From positions 1-64,000 of the forward strand of contig NZ_JANPLK010000085.1 in NCBI RefSeq assembly GCF_031426495.1: a stretch of DNA of 64,000 nucleotides. The letters run 5' to 3'. Shown piece by piece: positions 1 through 8,476 of this stretch (position 1 is its first letter; every line of letters starts with the position of its first letter). Origin of the DNA: Gemmatimonas sp. Its GTDB lineage: Bacteria > Gemmatimonadota > Gemmatimonadetes > Gemmatimonadales > Gemmatimonadaceae. A program made the translations under genes and the position numbers. The notes under the pieces were generated by a model. It was not told where the DNA came from. It searched no databases and saw only the letters and a program-made list of their open reading frames with translations.

Positions 1-1
1 C

Positions 2-655
2 GACAAGGCGGACGCGACGGGCACGTTCTTCCGCCGCAACCGGCACTACGATCCGGTGAGCGCGCGGTTCACGCAGGAGGATCCGATCGGGATCGCGGGC
101 GGGCTCAACCTGTATGGGTTTGCGGGCGGGGATCCGGTGAACTTCGGGGATCCGTTTGGGCTGTGTCCAAATCCGATGGCGACGGGTTTGGGCGCGCTGC
201 AGTGCATTCTGACCGACTTCGTCGGCGGAGCTTCAAACGCACTGTCGAATGTTGCGACAGCAATCGGAGCGGCACGCGCCGCAGGGCAGCAGCGGAATGC
301 AGCCTGTATGAGTGATGCGATGTGCATGGCGCTGTCGTTCGGAGTTGGTGGGATGGGTGGGGGAGCTAAAGGCTGGGCGGGACTGAACGCCAAAACTCTT
401 GCAGGCAAGTCCATGGCCGAGGTTGAAGCAATGGTGCCGCAAGCGTGGGCTCGACAGACCACAGCCAGAGGAGGTGGCATTCGATATGTTCACCCAACCA
501 ATTTGGGAGAACAGCTCAGAGTTCAACCGGGCAATGCATTTGATCCGAATCCCCTGAAGCAGGGGCCATACTGTCGGATAAGTCAGTGCGGTCAGACTTC
601 AAATCCAATTTCTCTTTTAGGTAACCCAACACTTCCACCTTCGCGGGAGGAGTAG
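2..655 (+). CDS. RHS repeat-associated polymorphic toxin, C-terminal part (5' truncated by window edge)
   Basis: The reading frame is open from base 2, so only the last 217 codons are visible. The first ~50 residues are the end of an RHS core: RNRHYDPVSARFTQEDPIG, then NLYGFAGGDPVNFGDPFGL, the classic conserved junction after which RHS proteins carry a variable tip. The ~160 residues after DPFGL have no RHS character and form the probable toxin domain; near the end comes GEQLRVQPGNAFDPNPLKQG, followed by a PY. That PGN...P.P...PY pattern reminds me of putative nuclease tips in other polymorphic toxins, but this is memory only. The family exports the RHS shell and releases the tip into a target cell. 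The next ORF starts directly after the stop codon, as expected for a toxin-immunity pair. RHS identity is firm; the toxin activity is unknown. Confidence 0.85.
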   Translation, partial: DKADATGTFFRRNRHYDPVSARFTQEDPIGIAGGLNLYGFAGGDPVNFGDPFGLCPNPMATGLGALQCILTDFVGGASNALSNVATAIGAARAAGQQRNAACMSDAMCMALSFGVGGMGGGAKGWAGLNAKTLAGKSMAEVEAMVPQAWARQTTARGGGIRYVHPTNLGEQLRVQPGNAFDPNPLKQGPYCRISQCGQTSNPISLLGNPTLPPSREE

Positions 656-964
656 ATGGACAATTTCGAATCAGCAATCCTCGAGCTTGCGACTGAGGAC
701 TACATGGGCCTCTGGGAGTTTCTATGGTCCGAGGAAGCGAAAAATCCCGATTGTGATAAACTCGGGCTCCTGGAAGGATTGCAGCGATCGGTAAAGGAAT
801 TGGTCAAAAGCGGACGGTTAAGGATTTATCGAGGCTCAAACTTTACCGGTGAGGAGAAACTGGTTCCAGTTAGCGACCTGACTGAGCTGATTGACCTTCG
901 CAGCTCCTGGGAGGCTCCGCAAACTGGTAGTGAACATCTTCGTGTACTTACTCCCGACGCTTAA
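656..964 (+). CDS. Candidate immunity protein for the RHS tip
   Basis: This 102-residue protein begins at the base after the stop codon of the RHS gene. It is small, acidic and soluble: no signal peptide or membrane segment, and Trp-rich patches such as GLWEFLWSEE. I do not recognise the family. The assignment as an immunity protein rests on position and size: in polymorphic toxin systems the gene directly after the toxin tip usually encodes the cognate antidote. Base composition is visibly more AT-rich than in the neighbouring genes, which fits the horizontal exchange common for tip/immunity cassettes. Alternatives are a second cytosolic accessory protein or an unrelated small ORF, but its codon-dense fit against the RHS stop argues that it is real. 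Confidence 0.6.
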   Translation: MDNFESAILELATEDYMGLWEFLWSEEAKNPDCDKLGLLEGLQRSVKELVKSGRLRIYRGSNFTGEEKLVPVSDLTELIDLRSSWEAPQTGSEHLRVLTPDA

Positions 965-1079
965 CCTGAATCGCTCCGACCATTGTACCACATCGGTCAG
1001 CATGACCGTGTAAGAACATATTGAAGAAGCCCGGTCATTCTGTCGTCAATCGCTCTGACTTTCGACCACGCGTGCGAAC

Positions 1080-1276
1080 CGTCGTTACCGGTACGACGCG
1101 TGGGCAATGTGCAATTCGAGCAGCACCCGGACACCCGCCAGCACGACGATCGCCTGGCGTACTACGGCGCGGATGAGCGACTGCGGGCGGTGGCTGCGCG
1201 CACGTATGTCGAGCTCGAGCCGGGGACGCTGGTGTTCGAGGAGTACGGGCACGACGCGTTCGGGCGGCGGGTGTGA
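1080..1276 (+). pseudogene. RHS core relic with a one-base deletion
   Basis: Read from 1080 the sequence gives RRYRYDAW. Shifting frame by one missing G at about 1104 gives GNVQFEQHPDTRQ and, further on, LRAVAARTYVELEPG and EYGHDAFGRRV before a TGA at 1274-1276. DAWGN, a YD-type motif and DAFGRRV are typical of RHS/YD repeats, so this is a piece of an RHS gene that lost one base and both ends. It lies 115 bases after the candidate immunity gene of an RHS locus, in the same orientation. Displaced RHS fragments are usual downstream of active rhs genes, where they take part in exchange of toxin tips. The fragment derives from the repeat core, not from the tip junction, so it may be simple decay. 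Confidence 0.75.
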
Positions 1277-1327
1277 GTGCGGACCGCTCGGCGCTGCGAT
1301 GTGGGGCTGTTCACCAAGTCGCGTGCG

Positions 1328-1362
1328 CCTCTGCGTTCTCTGCGCTCTCTGCTCCTCTGCGT
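1328..1362. repeat. Short degenerate tandem repeat of CTCTGCG type
   Basis: Four imperfect units occur in a row: CCTCTGCG, TTCTCTGCG, CTCTCTGCT and CCTCTGCG. The array lies 30 bases before the stop codon of the minus-strand VanZ gene and after the RHS relic, so it is between converging transcripts. It has no matching inverted arm nearby and no coding sense. It may belong with the heptamer arrays at 32341 and 39408, though its units are 8-9 bases. Confidence 0.55.
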
Positions 1363-1392
1363 CATCATTTCTCCTCGCCCACAAGCAGTACG

Positions 1393-2661
1393 CTACGCCG
1401 CCCGCGACACCACGGGCTCCGACGCCGCCAACGACGCCAGCAGCCGTCGCCGCTCCACGAGGGCCTTCACGTGATCACGCTGCAGCAGATACAGCCAGCC
1501 GCCGAAGAGCGCGGCGACGACGGTGAACACCCAGAGCAGCACGCTGGCGCCGGTGTCGGGGTACCATCCGCGCGCCACTTCCAGCAACAGTGAAATCCCG
1601 CCCGCCCACACCGCCACGCGCGGGGCGGCTTCACGCAGACCTCGCGCATCGCGTCCGTAGAACTCGGCGATCACGTACCCGGCCAGCGTAAATGCGGCCA
1701 CGTGTTCGAGCAGTCGATACACCGCTGGCTGCGTGAGCTCCACCTGCACCGGTGCGAGGGCGATGATCCAGTGCCACGTCGGCGTGACGGCGTCGAGCGG
1801 CCAGAGCGACGACAGCGCCAGATACGCCGCAAACAGCGGCAACACCAATCGCAGGGTGGGCAGCTCGAAGCGACGATGCGTGCTCGCGGCGAGGTCGCGC
1901 GTAGTGGCGATGCTGCGCAACAGCGCGATGCCGACGGTGAGCGTGGCGCCGGCGCAGATCAGATCGATGTCACCGCGTGCACCAGGGACCACCGCCACCA
2001 TCACCCAGCCTAGCGCGAGCGCCACCAGCCAACGCCGGTCCTGATACCCCGACCGATGGCGAGACGGCGCGAGATACGCGGCGTGCACGGTACCCAGAAT
2101 CGCGCCGGCAAAAGCGGCCAGCGGCAGCACGAAGATCCGTCGCGCGCCGCCTTCGCTGCCGCTTCCGATCAGCCAGCAGAGGGGGATCAGCTGATACACC
2201 AGCCCCATGAGCGGCAGCTCCAGCGCCAACGACTGCACGGCGGTGTCGTCTTCCAGATGACGGGCCAGGCGGGAGAACGCCCACGCCCCGAGCGCCGCGC
2301 CGGCGGTGTTGGTGGCCAAATCGAGCAGCGACGTGTACCGCGTGGGTGAGAAGAGCTGCAGCGTCTCGATGGTGCCACTGAGCACGGCGCCGAGCACCAC
2401 GACGCGAGGCCAGTCGGGCGGGGCGCCGCGGGGGCGCGTGAGCTGATACACGAACCCGAACGGCACGAACATCAGCACGTTCATCACGAGGTCCGACCAG
2501 TTCCAAATGTTGGTCAGGCCGTGCGCCGGTGTCCACTGAAAGCGGAAGGGCGCCATGGTGATAATCGACGTGACCAGCGCGAGGTAGCCGAGGACCGCCC
2601 GTCCGAGTCGGAGGGCGGTGAAATCGGCGGTGCGCCGGAAGCGGAAGCGGGTGACTGGCAT
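1393..2661 (-). CDS. VanZ-like family membrane protein
   Basis: A 422-residue polytopic membrane protein with roughly ten hydrophobic segments. The N-terminal third carries the VanZ-like signature: NWSDLVMNVLMFVPFGF around residues 54-70, then IETLQLFSPTRYTSLLDL near 118-135, followed by a small-residue helix. The C-terminal half (from about residue 270) looks like a second, weaker copy of the same fold (SLWPLDAVTPTWH, then LLEVARGWYPDTGASVLLW), so the protein may be a tandem VanZ-like fusion. VanZ domains are known from teicoplanin resistance, but most members have no assigned function. It is divergent from the VPS10-like gene at 2730, with only 68 bases between the starts. Family certain, role unknown. 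Confidence 0.85.
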   Translation of the reverse strand: MPVTRFRFRRTADFTALRLGRAVLGYLALVTSIITMAPFRFQWTPAHGLTNIWNWSDLVMNVLMFVPFGFVYQLTRPRGAPPDWPRVVVLGAVLSGTIETLQLFSPTRYTSLLDLATNTAGAALGAWAFSRLARHLEDDTAVQSLALELPLMGLVYQLIPLCWLIGSGSEGGARRIFVLPLAAFAGAILGTVHAAYLAPSRHRSGYQDRRWLVALALGWVMVAVVPGARGDIDLICAGATLTVGIALLRSIATTRDLAASTHRRFELPTLRLVLPLFAAYLALSSLWPLDAVTPTWHWIIALAPVQVELTQPAVYRLLEHVAAFTLAGYVIAEFYGRDARGLREAAPRVAVWAGGISLLLEVARGWYPDTGASVLLWVFTVVAALFGGWLYLLQRDHVKALVERRRLLASLAASEPVVSRAA

Positions 2662-2729
2662 GCTCCGAGGAGTATCGGCAGGTGGTAGCTTTTTACGGTC
2701 CCTCTTCCACCCCTGCCAGGCGTTTGCCC

Positions 2730-5700
2730 ATGCGTTTCCCTGCTCTTCTGACCCCGCTCGCCTGCGGCGTCCTCTTCCAGACCGCGCTCAGCCCGTCGGT
2801 GGCCGTGGCTCAGGCCCCGCGCGCGGCGGCTAGCCTCCCGGCGCTCGACTCGACCACGTTTGCGGCCTTGTCGTGGCGCAATATCGGTCCGTTCCGTGGA
2901 GGCCGGTCGGTGGCGGCGGTGGGCGTGCCATCGCAGCCGCTCACGTACTTCGCGGGCTATACGGGAGGCGGGTTGTGGCGCACCGACGACGCCGGCAACA
3001 GCTGGCGCAACATCTCCGACGGCTACTTCAGGACGGGGTCGGTGGGGGCCATCGCGGTGGCGCCGAGCGACGAGAACGTGATTTACGTGGGCATGGGTGA
3101 GCACGCGATCCGCGGTCAGTCGTCGACGTACGGCGACGGCATGTACAAGAGCACCGATCAGGGGCGTAGCTGGACGCACATCGGTCTTGCCGCGTCGCGC
3201 CAGATCTCGGCCGTGCGCGTGCACCCGAGCAATCCCGACGTGGTGTACGTCGCGGTGCAGGGCGATCGCTGGAAAGGCACGACCGATCGCGGCATTTATC
3301 GGACGACGGACGGCGGCAAGACGTGGACGCAGCTGCTGAAGGGAGAGAACGCGTTCAGTGGGGCGAGCGACCTGTCGATGGACGCTACGAACCCACGCAT
3401 TCTGTACGCAGCGATGTGGGATCATCAGCGCACGCCGTGGATGGTGCGAAGCGGTGGCGCCGGCAGCGGCATCTGGAAGTCGGTGGACGGGGGCGACACG
3501 TGGAAGCGCAGTCAGGAAGGGCTGCCGAAGCTGGTGGGCAAGATCGGCGTGTCGGCGTCGCCGGCCAATCCCGATCGTGTGTACGCGATTGTGGAAGCGG
3601 AGAACGGTGGACTGTTCCGCAGCGACGATGCCGGCAAGACGTGGCGTCAGCAGTCGGGCGACCGTTTGATTCAGACGCGCTCGTGGTATTACATGAACAT
3701 CACGGCCGATCCGAAGAACGCCGACGTGGTATGGGTCATGAACGCGCCCGCGATGAAGTCGATCGACGGCGGCCGCACGTTCGCGAGTGTGTCGGCTACG
3801 CATGGCGACAACCACCAGCTGTGGATCAACCCGACCAATCCGAACTACCTCATCAACGCGAACGATGGCGGCGCGTCGATTTCACTGGATGGCGGCAAGA
3901 GCTGGAGCACGCAGGACAATCAGCCCACGTCGCAGTTTTATCACGTGGCGGTGGACGACGGCTTCCCGTACAAGCTGTACGGCGGCCAGCAGGACAACAG
4001 CTCGGTGATCATTCAGTCACAGAGCGACGGTGGCAGCATCGGCATTCGTGAGTGGACGGAAGGCCCGGGCTGCGAGAGCGCCAACATGGGGGTGAGCGCC
4101 AAGAATCCGCGCTACATCTACGGCGGTTGCTATCAGGGACTGATCGACGAGATGGACGCGAACAACGGCCTCACGCGTACAATCATGCCGTGGCCCGAGA
4201 TGAACCTCACCGAGCCCACCGACAAGACGAAGTATCGCTTCAACTGGACGGCGCCGATCGAAGTCTCGATGCACGACGACAAGGTCGTGTACCATGGCGG
4301 CAACGTGCTGTTCAAGACGACGACGCGCGGACAGAGCTGGACGCCGATCTCGGGCGACCTCACGCGCAACGACAAGACGCGTCAGGGATGGGGCGGTGGT
4401 CCGATCACCAACGAAGGTGCCGGCGGCGAGGTGTACGCCACGATCGTCGTGATCGAAGAGTCGCCGCACGATGCTAACACGATGTATGTGGGCACCGACG
4501 ACGGCGTGATTCAGCGCACGCGCGACGGAGGCAAGACGTGGACGAACGTCACGCCGGCGTCGTGGGGCGATGGACTCGTGAACGAGATCGCGATCTCGCC
4601 GCACGATGCGGGCACGATCTATGTGTCGTTCCGCAAGGATCGCCTAGGCGATCCGACGCCGCACATCTTCGTGTCGAAGGACTACGGCGCCACGTTCACG
4701 CGCATCGTGAATGGCTTGCGCGACGGAGAGCCGGTGCGTGTGGTGCGAGAAGACACCGAGCGCAAAGGCCTGTTGTACGCCGGTACGGAAACGGGCGTGT
4801 ACGTGTCGTACGACGCCGGTGCGCAGTGGCTGCCATTCCGCGGCAATTTCCCCGTCGTCCCCGTGACGGATTTGCAGGTGAAGCACGGTGACTTGATCGC
4901 CGCCACCGAAGGACGGGCCTTCTGGATTCTCGACGATCTCTCGGTGTTGCGTCAGCGCGCTGATGTGATCGAGAAGGCGGCGATGCACCTGTATGCCCCG
5001 CGCGCGGCGATACTGGCTGGCGGCGGCGGTTTCGGCGCGCCGCGCAACGCGGGCAAGAACGCGCCGTACGGTGCGGTGATCAACTTCCGCTTGGCGGCGG
5101 CGCCCGATACGGCTTCGACGCTGCTGCTGGAATTCGTAGACGGTAAGAACGCCGTCGTGCGGTCGTTCGCCACGAAGGGTGACACGGTAAACAAGCTCAC
5201 CGTGAAGCCGGGGCTGAATTCGTTCAACTGGAATCTGCGTCGTGCGGCGCCGGCGCGGTTGGCTGGCGTGCTGCTGTTCGGCGCCCCGGGTGACGGTGGT
5301 GCGCGCGTGGTGCCGGGCCTGTACACGGTGCGTCTCACCATGGGCAGCACGGTGCAGACGCAGAAGCTCGAGGTGAAGCAGGACCCGCGGCTTGACGTGC
5401 CGGCGCGGGTGGTGGCCGAGCGGGATTCGGTGGCGAACCTGCTGTCGAGTCGCATCAACGAGATTCACGAAGCGGTGTTGCGTGTGCGTGATCTGAAGAC
5501 GCAGGTGCAGGGCTACGTGACCCGCGCCAAGGAAACGAGTGCGCCCGACACGATCGCCAAGGCGGGCCGCGCGCTCACCGAGAAGCTGGGCAAGCTGGAT
5601 CCGAAGATGACGACGAAGGCCGGCAACGGGCAGGACATCATCAACTACGCCAACGGCATCAACGGCCAGTATGGCTTCCTGCTCGGTCAGGTGGAAGGCA

Positions 5701-5882
5701 ACAGCGAACTCACGCAGCCGGTGAAGGATCGGTTGGTGGAGCTCGAGAAGCTGTGGCAGACGCTCAAGGCCGAAGTGGAGCAGGTGGAAACGGTTGATGT
5801 GAACGCGTTCAACGCACTGCTGCAGAAGCACAACGTGCCGGGCGTGATCGGAGCCGCGAAGAAGAAGGGGCCGATTGCATGA
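2730..5882 (+). CDS. VPS10/sortilin-like 'glycosyl hydrolase' beta-propeller, secreted
   Basis: The ATG at 2730 was chosen because it opens a clear Sec signal peptide (MRFPALLTPLACGVLF, cleaved near AVAQA); an earlier GTG at 2682 would bury it. The mature ~1020 residues hold about eleven Asp-box (BNR) motifs of form S/T-x-D-x-G-x-T/S-W, for instance STDQGRSWTHIG, TTDGGKTWTQLL, SVDGGDTWKRS and TRDGGKTWTNV, spread to about residue 690. That predicts one or two beta-propellers. The last ~300 residues form a separate beta-rich domain and then a helical tail. Members are annotated as glycosyl hydrolases or sortilin-like proteins in Gemmatimonadota and Bacteroidota, but no enzymatic activity is established. 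The stop overlaps the start of the serine hydrolase by four bases. A paralogue lies at 39688-42963. Confidence 0.85.
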   Translation: MRFPALLTPLACGVLFQTALSPSVAVAQAPRAAASLPALDSTTFAALSWRNIGPFRGGRSVAAVGVPSQPLTYFAGYTGGGLWRTDDAGNSWRNISDGYFRTGSVGAIAVAPSDENVIYVGMGEHAIRGQSSTYGDGMYKSTDQGRSWTHIGLAASRQISAVRVHPSNPDVVYVAVQGDRWKGTTDRGIYRTTDGGKTWTQLLKGENAFSGASDLSMDATNPRILYAAMWDHQRTPWMVRSGGAGSGIWKSVDGGDTWKRSQEGLPKLVGKIGVSASPANPDRVYAIVEAENGGLFRSDDAGKTWRQQSGDRLIQTRSWYYMNITADPKNADVVWVMNAPAMKSIDGGRTFASVSATHGDNHQLWINPTNPNYLINANDGGASISLDGGKSWSTQDNQPTSQFYHVAVDDGFPYKLYGGQQDNSSVIIQSQSDGGSIGIREWTEGPGCESANMGVSAKNPRYIYGGCYQGLIDEMDANNGLTRTIMPWPEMNLTEPTDKTKYRFNWTAPIEVSMHDDKVVYHGGNVLFKTTTRGQSWTPISGDLTRNDKTRQGWGGGPITNEGAGGEVYATIVVIEESPHDANTMYVGTDDGVIQRTRDGGKTWTNVTPASWGDGLVNEIAISPHDAGTIYVSFRKDRLGDPTPHIFVSKDYGATFTRIVNGLRDGEPVRVVREDTERKGLLYAGTETGVYVSYDAGAQWLPFRGNFPVVPVTDLQVKHGDLIAATEGRAFWILDDLSVLRQRADVIEKAAMHLYAPRAAILAGGGGFGAPRNAGKNAPYGAVINFRLAAAPDTASTLLLEFVDGKNAVVRSFATKGDTVNKLTVKPGLNSFNWNLRRAAPARLAGVLLFGAPGDGGARVVPGLYTVRLTMGSTVQTQKLEVKQDPRLDVPARVVAERDSVANLLSSRINEIHEAVLRVRDLKTQVQGYVTRAKETSAPDTIAKAGRALTEKLGKLDPKMTTKAGNGQDIINYANGINGQYGFLLGQVEGNSELTQPVKDRLVELEKLWQTLKAEVEQVETVDVNAFNALLQKHNVPGVIGAAKKKGPIA

Positions 5883-7141
5883 GCGCAGTTCTGCGTTTTG
5901 GGTATCGGGTTTTGAGTGGGACGGCGCTGGTGGGGGGACTGACCTCACCGGCGTTGGCGCAGAAGAAGGGCGCGGTGGCGCCGCCGTATGTACCGCCGGC
6001 GGGGGCGTGGGAACGTCGCTCGCCAAGTGCGATGGGCATGGATTCGGTGAAGCTCGCCGACGCCATTGCGTACGCCATCGAGAAGGAGAGCAAGACGCCG
6101 CGCGATCTCGAGCTCAATCACTACCAGACGTTTGGTCGCGAGCCCTTCGGGGCCGCGATCGGACCGCTGGCGCCGCGCGGTGGCGCCACGGGCGTGATTC
6201 TGCGTAAAGGCTACGTGGTGGCCACCTGGGGAGATCCGAACGCGGTCGAGATCACCAACAGTGTGACCAAGAGTTTCCTGAGCACCGTGGTGGGGCTCGC
6301 CTTCGACGCGGGGCGCATTCGCAGTGTGGACGACACGGTATCACAAGTGATGCCTCCGATCCTGCGCGCGTATCCCAACGGCACCGGACTCGGCGCCGAC
6401 TGGCCGGGTGACGCCAAGTGGCTGCGTCCGTTCGACAGTCCGCACAACAAGCGCCTGACCTGGGATCACCTGTTACGGCAGGTAAGCGACTGGGAAGGCA
6501 CGCTGTGGGGCAAGCCCGAGTGGGCCGACCGTCCGGCGCAGCAGGTGAACACGTGGACTACACGTCCGCGCGTGGAGCCGGGTTCGGCGTACGAGTACAA
6601 CGACACGCGCGTGAATGTGCTCGCACTGGCGGCGTTGCAGGTGTGGCGTGAGCCGCTGCCGGACATTCTGCGTGACAAAATCATGGAGCCGATCGGCGCG
6701 TCGAACACATGGCGCTGGTACGGCTACGACAACTCGTGGATCGTGCTCGACGGCAAGTTGGTGCAATCGGTGAGCGGTGGCGGCCACTGGGGCGGCGGCA
6801 TGATGATCAACGCCTGGGACCTGGCACGCTTTGGCTTGCTCACGCAGCGTCGTGGCGTGTGGGGTGGCAAGCAGCTGCTCTCCGAAGCGTGGGTGACGAA
6901 AGCGCTCACGCCCACCCCGGCGCAGCCCACATACGGCTACATGAACTGGTTCGTGAATACCGACCGGAAGTACGTGCCGGCGGCGCCGACGCAGGCATTC
7001 GTGCATGTGGGAGCCGGGAATAACATCATCTACGTGGATCCGGTGAACGACGTGGTCGCCGTGGTCCGCTGGATCGACACGAATGCGTCGGTGAACGGGT
7101 TTGTGGAGCGCCTGCTGGGTTCGCTGGCAGCGGCGAAGTAA
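5879..7141 (+). CDS. Secreted serine hydrolase, class C beta-lactamase family
   Basis: 420 residues with an N-terminal signal peptide ending near SPALAQ (residue 28). The catalytic Ser-x-x-Lys is S128-V-T-K131 in TNSVTKSFLS. The second conserved element is Y240 in AYEYNDTRVN, so YND stands where YxN is usual, a variant I associate with a non-lactamase subgroup. The third element, replacing KTG, is the HVGAG motif near residue 382. The family contains beta-lactamases, D-peptidases and esterases; the substrate cannot be told. The start ATG overlaps the stop of the VPS10-like gene (ATGA), so the two are probably translated together and both act in the periplasm or outside. A link to peptide or cell-wall turnover is inference. 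Confidence 0.85.
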   Translation: MSAVLRFGYRVLSGTALVGGLTSPALAQKKGAVAPPYVPPAGAWERRSPSAMGMDSVKLADAIAYAIEKESKTPRDLELNHYQTFGREPFGAAIGPLAPRGGATGVILRKGYVVATWGDPNAVEITNSVTKSFLSTVVGLAFDAGRIRSVDDTVSQVMPPILRAYPNGTGLGADWPGDAKWLRPFDSPHNKRLTWDHLLRQVSDWEGTLWGKPEWADRPAQQVNTWTTRPRVEPGSAYEYNDTRVNVLALAALQVWREPLPDILRDKIMEPIGASNTWRWYGYDNSWIVLDGKLVQSVSGGGHWGGGMMINAWDLARFGLLTQRRGVWGGKQLLSEAWVTKALTPTPAQPTYGYMNWFVNTDRKYVPAAPTQAFVHVGAGNNIIYVDPVNDVVAVVRWIDTNASVNGFVERLLGSLAAAK

Positions 7142-7182
7142 CACACGCGGTATGGCTGGCTGATTCGATTAGATTTTGAGGT

Positions 7183-7833
7183 ATGCACACGGATCGATTC
7201 GTCAGCCTCCGCGAGGAGTTGGCCAATGCCGTCACGCACGGCGTTGGTCTGGTGCTCAGTCTCATCGGGATGCCCATCCTGATCCTCGCCGCGATGAATC
7301 GCGGCGAACGCGCCACGGTGATCGGCGCCAGCGTGTTCGGCGCCACGCTGATCGCCCTCTATGCGGCGAGTACGCTGTATCACGCGATCCCGCACCCCAC
7401 GCTCAAGCAGAAGCTGCGCGTGGTCGATCACGCCGCGATCTACCTGCTCATTGCCGGCACGTACACGCCATTCACGCTTGGCGTACTGCGCGGCACTTGG
7501 GGCTGGACGCTGTTCGGCATCGTGTGGACGCTCGCCGCGCTCGGTGTGTTGTTCAAGGTGGTGTTCGGCAGCGGCGCGATGGCGAAGTTGTCCACGGCGA
7601 TCTACGTGGCGATGGGCTGGGTGATCATCATCGCGATCAAACCGCTGATGGCCTCCATGGAGCACGCGGGATTGATGCTGCTGGTGGCCGGAGGGCTCTG
7701 CTACACGGGCGGTGTGATCTTCTATGTGGACCGCCGCCGCGCCTGGACGCATCCGGTGTGGCATCTGTTCGTCATGGGTGGCAGCATCTGCCATTATTTC
7801 GCGGTGCTCTGGTACGCCGCTCCTGCGCGATAA
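7183..7833 (+). CDS. trhA: Hemolysin III family membrane protein (TrhA/YqfA type)
   Basis: 216 residues, seven hydrophobic segments. The family signature is present: REELANAVTHGVG at residues 9-21, then ASTLYHAIPHP near 65-75, LRVVDHAAIYLLIAGTYTPF near 81-100, and a C-terminal WHLFVMGGSICHYFAVL. The conserved His and Asp residues of this PAQR-like superfamily are in place. Members are inner-membrane proteins; despite the old name, most are not toxins and some affect membrane energetics. The DoxX-like gene follows after only four bases, so the two are probably cotranscribed. Confidence 0.9.
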   Translation: MHTDRFVSLREELANAVTHGVGLVLSLIGMPILILAAMNRGERATVIGASVFGATLIALYAASTLYHAIPHPTLKQKLRVVDHAAIYLLIAGTYTPFTLGVLRGTWGWTLFGIVWTLAALGVLFKVVFGSGAMAKLSTAIYVAMGWVIIIAIKPLMASMEHAGLMLLVAGGLCYTGGVIFYVDRRRAWTHPVWHLFVMGGSICHYFAVLWYAAPAR

Positions 7834-7837
7834 CCGA

Positions 7838-8203
7838 GTGGTGCCGTTGGCGGTGCTCGGTCCGGCACTGCTGTTCCTGACGGCCGGCATCCTGCACTTC
7901 GTGATGCCGGCGTTCTTCGACCGCATCGTGCCACCGTGGGTGCCCAACGCGCGACTCGCCACGTACGTGAGTGGCGTGTTCGAGGTCCTGGGCGCCATCG
8001 GGTTGCTGATCCCGGCCACGCGTGTTGCCGCGGCATGGGGGCTCATTGCTCTGCTGGCTGCGGTGCTGCCGGCCAACATCCACATGCTGAATCAGGCGCG
8101 CGCCGCCCATGCATCGGCGGGGTACATCGCGGGGCTGTGGCTGCGCTTACCGTTGCAGCCGCTGTTGATGTGGTGGATCTGGCGTGTGGCAATTCGCCGC
8201 TGA
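7838..8203 (+). CDS. DoxX-like membrane protein
   Basis: Start placed at the GTG at 7838 (7841 is also GTG); an earlier in-frame ATG at 7724 lies inside trhA and would add 38 residues without family character. The 121-residue product has four hydrophobic helices: LAVLGPALLFLTAGILHF, a second around GVFEVLGAIGLLIP, a third WGLIALLAAVLPANIHML and a C-terminal amphipathic segment. GLLIPATR and PANIHM fit the DoxX/DoxD-like family of small inner-membrane proteins, whose biochemical role is mostly unknown. It follows trhA by four bases. Convergent with pdeM across the repeat region at 8236-8667. Confidence 0.8.
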   Translation: MVPLAVLGPALLFLTAGILHFVMPAFFDRIVPPWVPNARLATYVSGVFEVLGAIGLLIPATRVAAAWGLIALLAAVLPANIHMLNQARAAHASAGYIAGLWLRLPLQPLLMWWIWRVAIRR

Positions 8204-8235
8204 TTGCAACGTCGTGCTTTGTGTGATGGCTAAAT

Positions 8236-8427
8236 AACGGCAGACCGCTGATTCTCGCTGATCACGCACGAATTCGTGCGGTGTGGGTCGCGCGCGCCGC
8301 ATGCCAAGTTGGGGTCGTTTTTTGTTGTTCAACTACAAACAACGACCCGGCGTGCACCCCCGGTCTCCGGAGCGCGTACGTGCGAATCCGTGTGCTATTC
8401 GCGTAAATCCGTGGTAAGAGCTGTTCT
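8236..8427. repeat. 191-bp intergenic hairpin repeat, copy 1
   Basis: Begins AACGGCAGACCGCTGATT and ends at AAGAGCTGTTCT. Blocks shared with copy 2 include ACCGCTGATT, ACGCACGAATT, CCGCATGCC, TTGTTGTTCAAC, TCCGGAGCGCG and GTGCGAATCCGTGTG. The centre (8313-8347) is a palindrome: 17 bases each side of C8330, with two mismatches, outer arms GGTCG and CGACC. The two copies are offset by 241 bases with a less conserved 49-base spacer. Confidence 0.85.
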
Positions 8428-8476
8428 CCCCTTTGCTGCGATTCGGAACTGCTCTGGATGCTTCGGCAGCAAAAGA

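Larger units (their letters stand above)
965..1392. other. Gene-free region with RHS relic and simple repeat
   Basis: No intact gene is supported in these 428 bases. They hold a decayed RHS fragment (1080-1276) and a short CTCTGCG-type repeat (1328-1362), entered separately. The first ~110 bases, 965-1079, show only an imperfect direct repeat of about 12 bases around AATCGCTCYGAC near 967 and 1048. Several overlapping GC-rich frames on both strands between 1085 and 1600 are not credible genes: they overlap the end of the VanZ gene and have Arg/Ser/Pro-rich translations without domains. Confidence 0.7.

Noticed and set aside
4644..6026. Minus-strand open frame of 460 codons
   Set aside because: Antisense to the VPS10-like gene; His/Arg/Leu-rich without structure.
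7724..7837. N-terminal extension of the DoxX-like protein to ATG 7724
   Set aside because: This part overlaps trhA in another frame and has no DoxX character; GTG 7838 just after the trhA stop fits better.
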